NCBI GenBank assembly: GCA_016203215.1
Contig: JACQNF010000075.1
Span: 1 to 6,598 of the forward strand
Source: Candidatus Woesearchaeota archaeon
GTDB lineage: Archaea > Nanobdellota > Nanobdellia > Woesearchaeales > GW2011-AR9
Length of the DNA stretch: 6,598 bases
Direction: 5' to 3'
Shown: piece by piece, positions 4,294 through 6,598 of the stretch
How the letters are laid out: the number at the start of each line of letters is the position of its first letter
Numbering within the stretch: position 1 is the stretch's first letter
Notes under the pieces: generated by a model
Told to the model about the DNA's origin: nothing
The model's database searches: none
Seen by the model: only the letters and a program-made list of their open reading frames with translations
Made by a program: the position numbers and the translations under genes

Positions 4294-6598
4294 ATGACCA
4301 CCCACAGATTAATAGGAATTGTACTAACGCTCATGCTTTGCCTTTCGACAATCCCTTTCACGACAGCCGGGAATGTTTCAGTGTATGCCTATTGGATCGG
4401 CGCAAATGCTCAAACACTTTCAGTCACACAAGGGGATGTCCCTCAGGTGATGATCACGGCCGATAATCTCGCACCGAGCTTCAATGTCCATGTCCAGCTG
4501 CTGAAAGGGACTCAAACGATAAATACGATACTGAAAGTAGATAATCTTACACAAGATTCGTACACAAAAACCGTATCCATCAATACCGCTGCGCTATCAG
4601 GGGACTACATCGTGAAGGTATCTGTTTCCAGCAATAACAGCACTGACACAGAGACCTTGAGCCTGGCCGTAAAGGAAAAAGAACCTATTCTTCCCGTAAT
4701 CGAGCCGCGAAATCATGTTCCAGTCTTACATCCGATCGGTAATAAAGTAATTGAAATCGGACAAATATTGGCGTTCACGATCTCCGCGACCGACGCCGAT
4801 GGTGATCTCATCGAATACAGCGCCGCGCCGTTCCAGACAAATATGAAATTAAATTCTATTTCAGGGACATTCACTTGGAAACCAGCACAGATCGGGGATT
4901 ACTCAATCACGTTTACGGCCACGGATGGAGAAGCCAAAGACAGCGAGACCATCATCATCACTGTGAAAGAAGCCACGGAAGTAGAAGTCGTCCCCGAACC
5001 AGTCCCTCCAAAACCAAACACGGCGCCGCAGCTTAATTCCTTGCCACCGTACCATGTCAATGAAGGAGATTCAATCACATTTAAAGTCAGTGGAACAGAT
5101 GCAGAACAAGATACGTTAACATACTATGTCCAACCATACATTCCCGGCCCCGTCGGCGAAAACCCAGAACTCTTTCCGGTAATCATACCTACGGGTGCTC
5201 ATTTCAATACAAACAGCGGAATCCTGACGTTCAACCCGGGTTACGACTTTATCACCCATCCTCACGATGAGAAAACAGTAACGCTCTATTTTAAAGCATA
5301 CGACGGAAAAACATTCTCGTCATGGAAATACGCAAAGATCACGGTGAAAGATGTGAATCAAAAACCAAAGTTCCACGCTATCCCTGATCAAGAAGTGTAC
5401 GCCGGAGAAACTGTTTCCTTTGTGGTCTATGCGGCAGATAAAGATTCTGAAGACAAACTCTCTTTCTCTTTTGCAAGCGATGCGCCGGCGGGAGTCACGA
5501 TGGTAAATGAAGACAGCACCATCACGGCGAAAACACCGGAAAATGATCTCAGTAAAAAATTCGTCTGGAAAACAGAAAACCGCGATATTGGCACGCACTT
5601 GGTAAAGATTCGTGCTGTTGATGGACTCTCCCTTGTGGAAGAAGAAGTCAAGATCACTGTCAAGGAACAGAAAAAAACGGATGGCGAAGAAACAAAAACG
5701 CAGTGTTCCGATACGCTCGATAACGATGGAGACAAGCTCGTTGATCTCAACGATCCAGGCTGCACGTCTCCCGAAGATGATGATGAAACGAACACCATCG
5801 CACCTCCGCCAGAACCGGAACAAAATCATGCGCCAGTAATATTCCTTAATGCCCTCCCTGCGGGAAAGGAAGGCCAGATGTTGGAATTCACTGCAAGCAT
5901 CACTGACAGTGACGGAGATACGATCACGTTGACGCCGTTCTCTAAAGACCAGATTCTACAGCACTTGGCGCCGATCAATGGAAAAGGAGTTGCTGTCATC
6001 GATAATAAAGATGGAACATTTACGCTCCAACTCCAGCCACTCTTTACATTTGTACAACATCCTCAGACGAGTAAAACATTTACGCTTCTTCTTGTTGCAA
6101 GCGATGGAAAAACAATATCAACACTAGAAGCACAGATTACGATTCACGATACAAACCAGAAGCCAAAATTTGAACCGATGGGGGATAAAAATGTATTCGT
6201 CGGAGAAAAAATTTCGTTCACCGTGAAAGCGCACGATGCAGACATCGAAGACGGGTTGAATTATGATCTAAAGAATATTCCTGTCGGAGCCATGTTCACT
6301 AAATCAGGCTTTAGCTGGACCCCAACAAAAGATCAGGTAGGTAAACATACAATCACATTTACCGTTGATGACGCGATTGACACTGTTTCTCAACCAGTTA
6401 TGATTACAGTTGTAGAAAAAGAAGTTGTCCCGCCACCACCGCCGCCAGCGCAATGCGCAGATGGAAAAGATAATGACAACGATGGGCTTATTGATCTTGC
6501 AGATCCAGGATGTGCATCACCACAAGATAACGATGAGACGAACGTAGTTGTCCCACCACCACCTCCACCACCGCCGCCAGCGCAATGTGCAGATGGAA
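4294..6598 (+). CDS. Large surface protein with cadherin-like domains and Cys/Asp motifs (partial, runs off right edge)
   Basis: The frame from ATG 4294 stays open for 768 codons to the window end, so the C-terminus is missing. Residues 1-25 are a signal peptide (hydrophobic IGIVLTLMLCL, cleavage after TTA). Residues 27-127 form an N-terminal beta domain (VSVYAYWIGANAQTLSVTQG...). Five cadherin/Ig-like domains follow at about 140-226, 242-353, 355-458, 511-619 and 621-709, recognisable by N-x-x-P starts, D-x-D/DADGD-type turns, FTATDG/FKAYDG/LVASDG and ITVK ends, as in dystroglycan-type cadherin or putative-Ig families. Motifs of 30 residues (471-500 and 721-750, a third starting at 765) have the pattern C-(A/S)-D-x3-DNDxD...DPGC...D-x-DETN, possibly calcium-binding. 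Polyproline linkers are at 713-718 and 754-762. It is probably cell-surface anchored and adhesive. No clear promoter lies in the 65-bp gap before it, so it may be read from the 2942 promoter. Gene call firm, binding partner unknown. Confidence 0.9.
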   Translation, partial: MTTHRLIGIVLTLMLCLSTIPFTTAGNVSVYAYWIGANAQTLSVTQGDVPQVMITADNLAPSFNVHVQLLKGTQTINTILKVDNLTQDSYTKTVSINTAALSGDYIVKVSVSSNNSTDTETLSLAVKEKEPILPVIEPRNHVPVLHPIGNKVIEIGQILAFTISATDADGDLIEYSAAPFQTNMKLNSISGTFTWKPAQIGDYSITFTATDGEAKDSETIIITVKEATEVEVVPEPVPPKPNTAPQLNSLPPYHVNEGDSITFKVSGTDAEQDTLTYYVQPYIPGPVGENPELFPVIIPTGAHFNTNSGILTFNPGYDFITHPHDEKTVTLYFKAYDGKTFSSWKYAKITVKDVNQKPKFHAIPDQEVYAGETVSFVVYAADKDSEDKLSFSFASDAPAGVTMVNEDSTITAKTPENDLSKKFVWKTENRDIGTHLVKIRAVDGLSLVEEEVKITVKEQKKTDGEETKTQCSDTLDNDGDKLVDLNDPGCTSPEDDDETNTIAPPPEPEQNHAPVIFLNALPAGKEGQMLEFTASITDSDGDTITLTPFSKDQILQHLAPINGKGVAVIDNKDGTFTLQLQPLFTFVQHPQTSKTFTLLLVASDGKTISTLEAQITIHDTNQKPKFEPMGDKNVFVGEKISFTVKAHDADIEDGLNYDLKNIPVGAMFTKSGFSWTPTKDQVGKHTITFTVDDAIDTVSQPVMITVVEKEVVPPPPPPAQCADGKDNDNDGLIDLADPGCASPQDNDETNVVVPPPPPPPPPAQCADG
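5017..5793 (+). repeat. Protein-level module A: two cadherin-like domains plus Cys/Asp motif
   Basis: Codes for residues 242-500: a longer first domain (N-x-A-P start, DGK-T-F-S, ending ITVKDVNQKPKF), a shorter second domain starting at NQKPKF with Y/F-x-G-E-x-x-S-F, then the 30-residue Cys/Asp motif. Module B repeats the same order. The similarity is at protein level and diverged at DNA level. Confidence 0.7.
5704..5793 (+). repeat. Cys/Asp motif, copy 1
   Basis: Thirty residues (471-500) with Cys at the first and twentieth positions, a DNDGD core (476-480), DPGC (487-490) and an acidic DDDETN end. The Asp spacing resembles thrombospondin-type-3 or EF-hand-like calcium loops; binding is not proven. 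The DNA differs widely from copies 2 and 3. Confidence 0.75.
5824..6543 (+). repeat. Protein-level module B: second copy of the same domain order
   Basis: Codes for residues 511-750. It has the same landmarks as module A: an N-H-A-P start, DGKTIS, ITIHDTNQKPKF joining the two domains, VFVGEKISF, and the Cys/Asp motif. The motif cysteines of the two modules (471 and 721) are exactly 250 residues apart. The shared NQKPKF joint is the clearest sign of internal duplication. Confidence 0.7.
6454..6543 (+). repeat. Cys/Asp motif, copy 2
   Basis: Residues 721-750, with DNDNDG at 726-731 and DPGC at 737-740. It follows a six-proline linker (6430-6447) and is followed by VVV plus a nine-proline linker. 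Confidence 0.8.
6553..6598 (+). repeat. Nine-proline linker and start of Cys/Asp motif, copy 3 (cut by window end)
   Basis: Nine proline codons (6553-6579) are followed by AQCADG, the same residues that open copy 2. The DNA from the last prolines into the motif matches copy 2 except for one base (TGT for TGC), so copies 2 and 3 form a recent tandem duplication with a 132-bp period that continues beyond the window. Confidence 0.8.

Noticed and set aside
5320..5829. Long minus-strand open frames (169 and 123 codons) and a plus-frame of 75 codons in the surface-protein region
   Set aside because: They overlap the continuous 768-codon frame that has a signal peptide and clear domain repeats; the antisense products are low-complexity (Phe/Arg or Ser-rich) as expected from complementing that gene.
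6430..6598. Repeated segments as a CRISPR array or DNA satellite
   Set aside because: The repeats are in frame, encode proline linkers and Cys/Asp motifs, and lack the repeat-spacer pattern.

Overview
The window looks archaeal, most likely from a DPANN-type archaeon with moderate G+C (Woesearchaeota-like by general character; inference). The evidence is: TTTAAA/TTATATAAA-type TATA boxes lying about 25 bp before several start codons, as in leaderless archaeal transcripts; a tRNA gene interrupted by bulge-helix-bulge introns and lacking an encoded CCA; and large secreted proteins built from cadherin-like domains. No mobile element, CRISPR array or defence locus is visible.

Left edge (1-625): the start of an unrecognised protein runs leftward out of the window on the minus strand (1-326). 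It is divergent from a small PspC-domain membrane protein (401-625). Each has a well-placed TATA box in the 74-bp gap.

656-808: this stretch contains no long ORF but folds as a tRNA-Trp(CCA) precursor with two introns. A 46-nt intron sits at the canonical 37/38 site and a 34-nt intron lies inside the T loop (59/60). Removing both leaves a 73-nt tRNA with a perfect 7-bp acceptor stem, a perfect 5-bp T stem, a CCA anticodon and A73. This is the main hidden feature. A Shine-Dalgarno-led gene for a small DUF1523-like exported protein (840-1214) follows 31 nt later.

1360-2851: a small acidic/helical hypothetical protein and an 11-TM amino-acid permease, each with its own leaderless-type promoter.

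3017-6598: two exported proteins in tandem. The first (403 aa) has a signal peptide, an 8-cysteine region, a helical segment and a C-terminal half that reads like an outer-membrane beta-barrel, which is surprising in an archaeon. The second (at least 768 aa, running off the right edge) has a signal peptide, an N-terminal beta domain, five cadherin/Ig-like domains arranged as a repeated two-domain module, and Cys/Asp-rich motifs joined by polyproline linkers. Together they suggest a cell-surface locus.

All calls come from reading the sequence; no database search or folding program was run.
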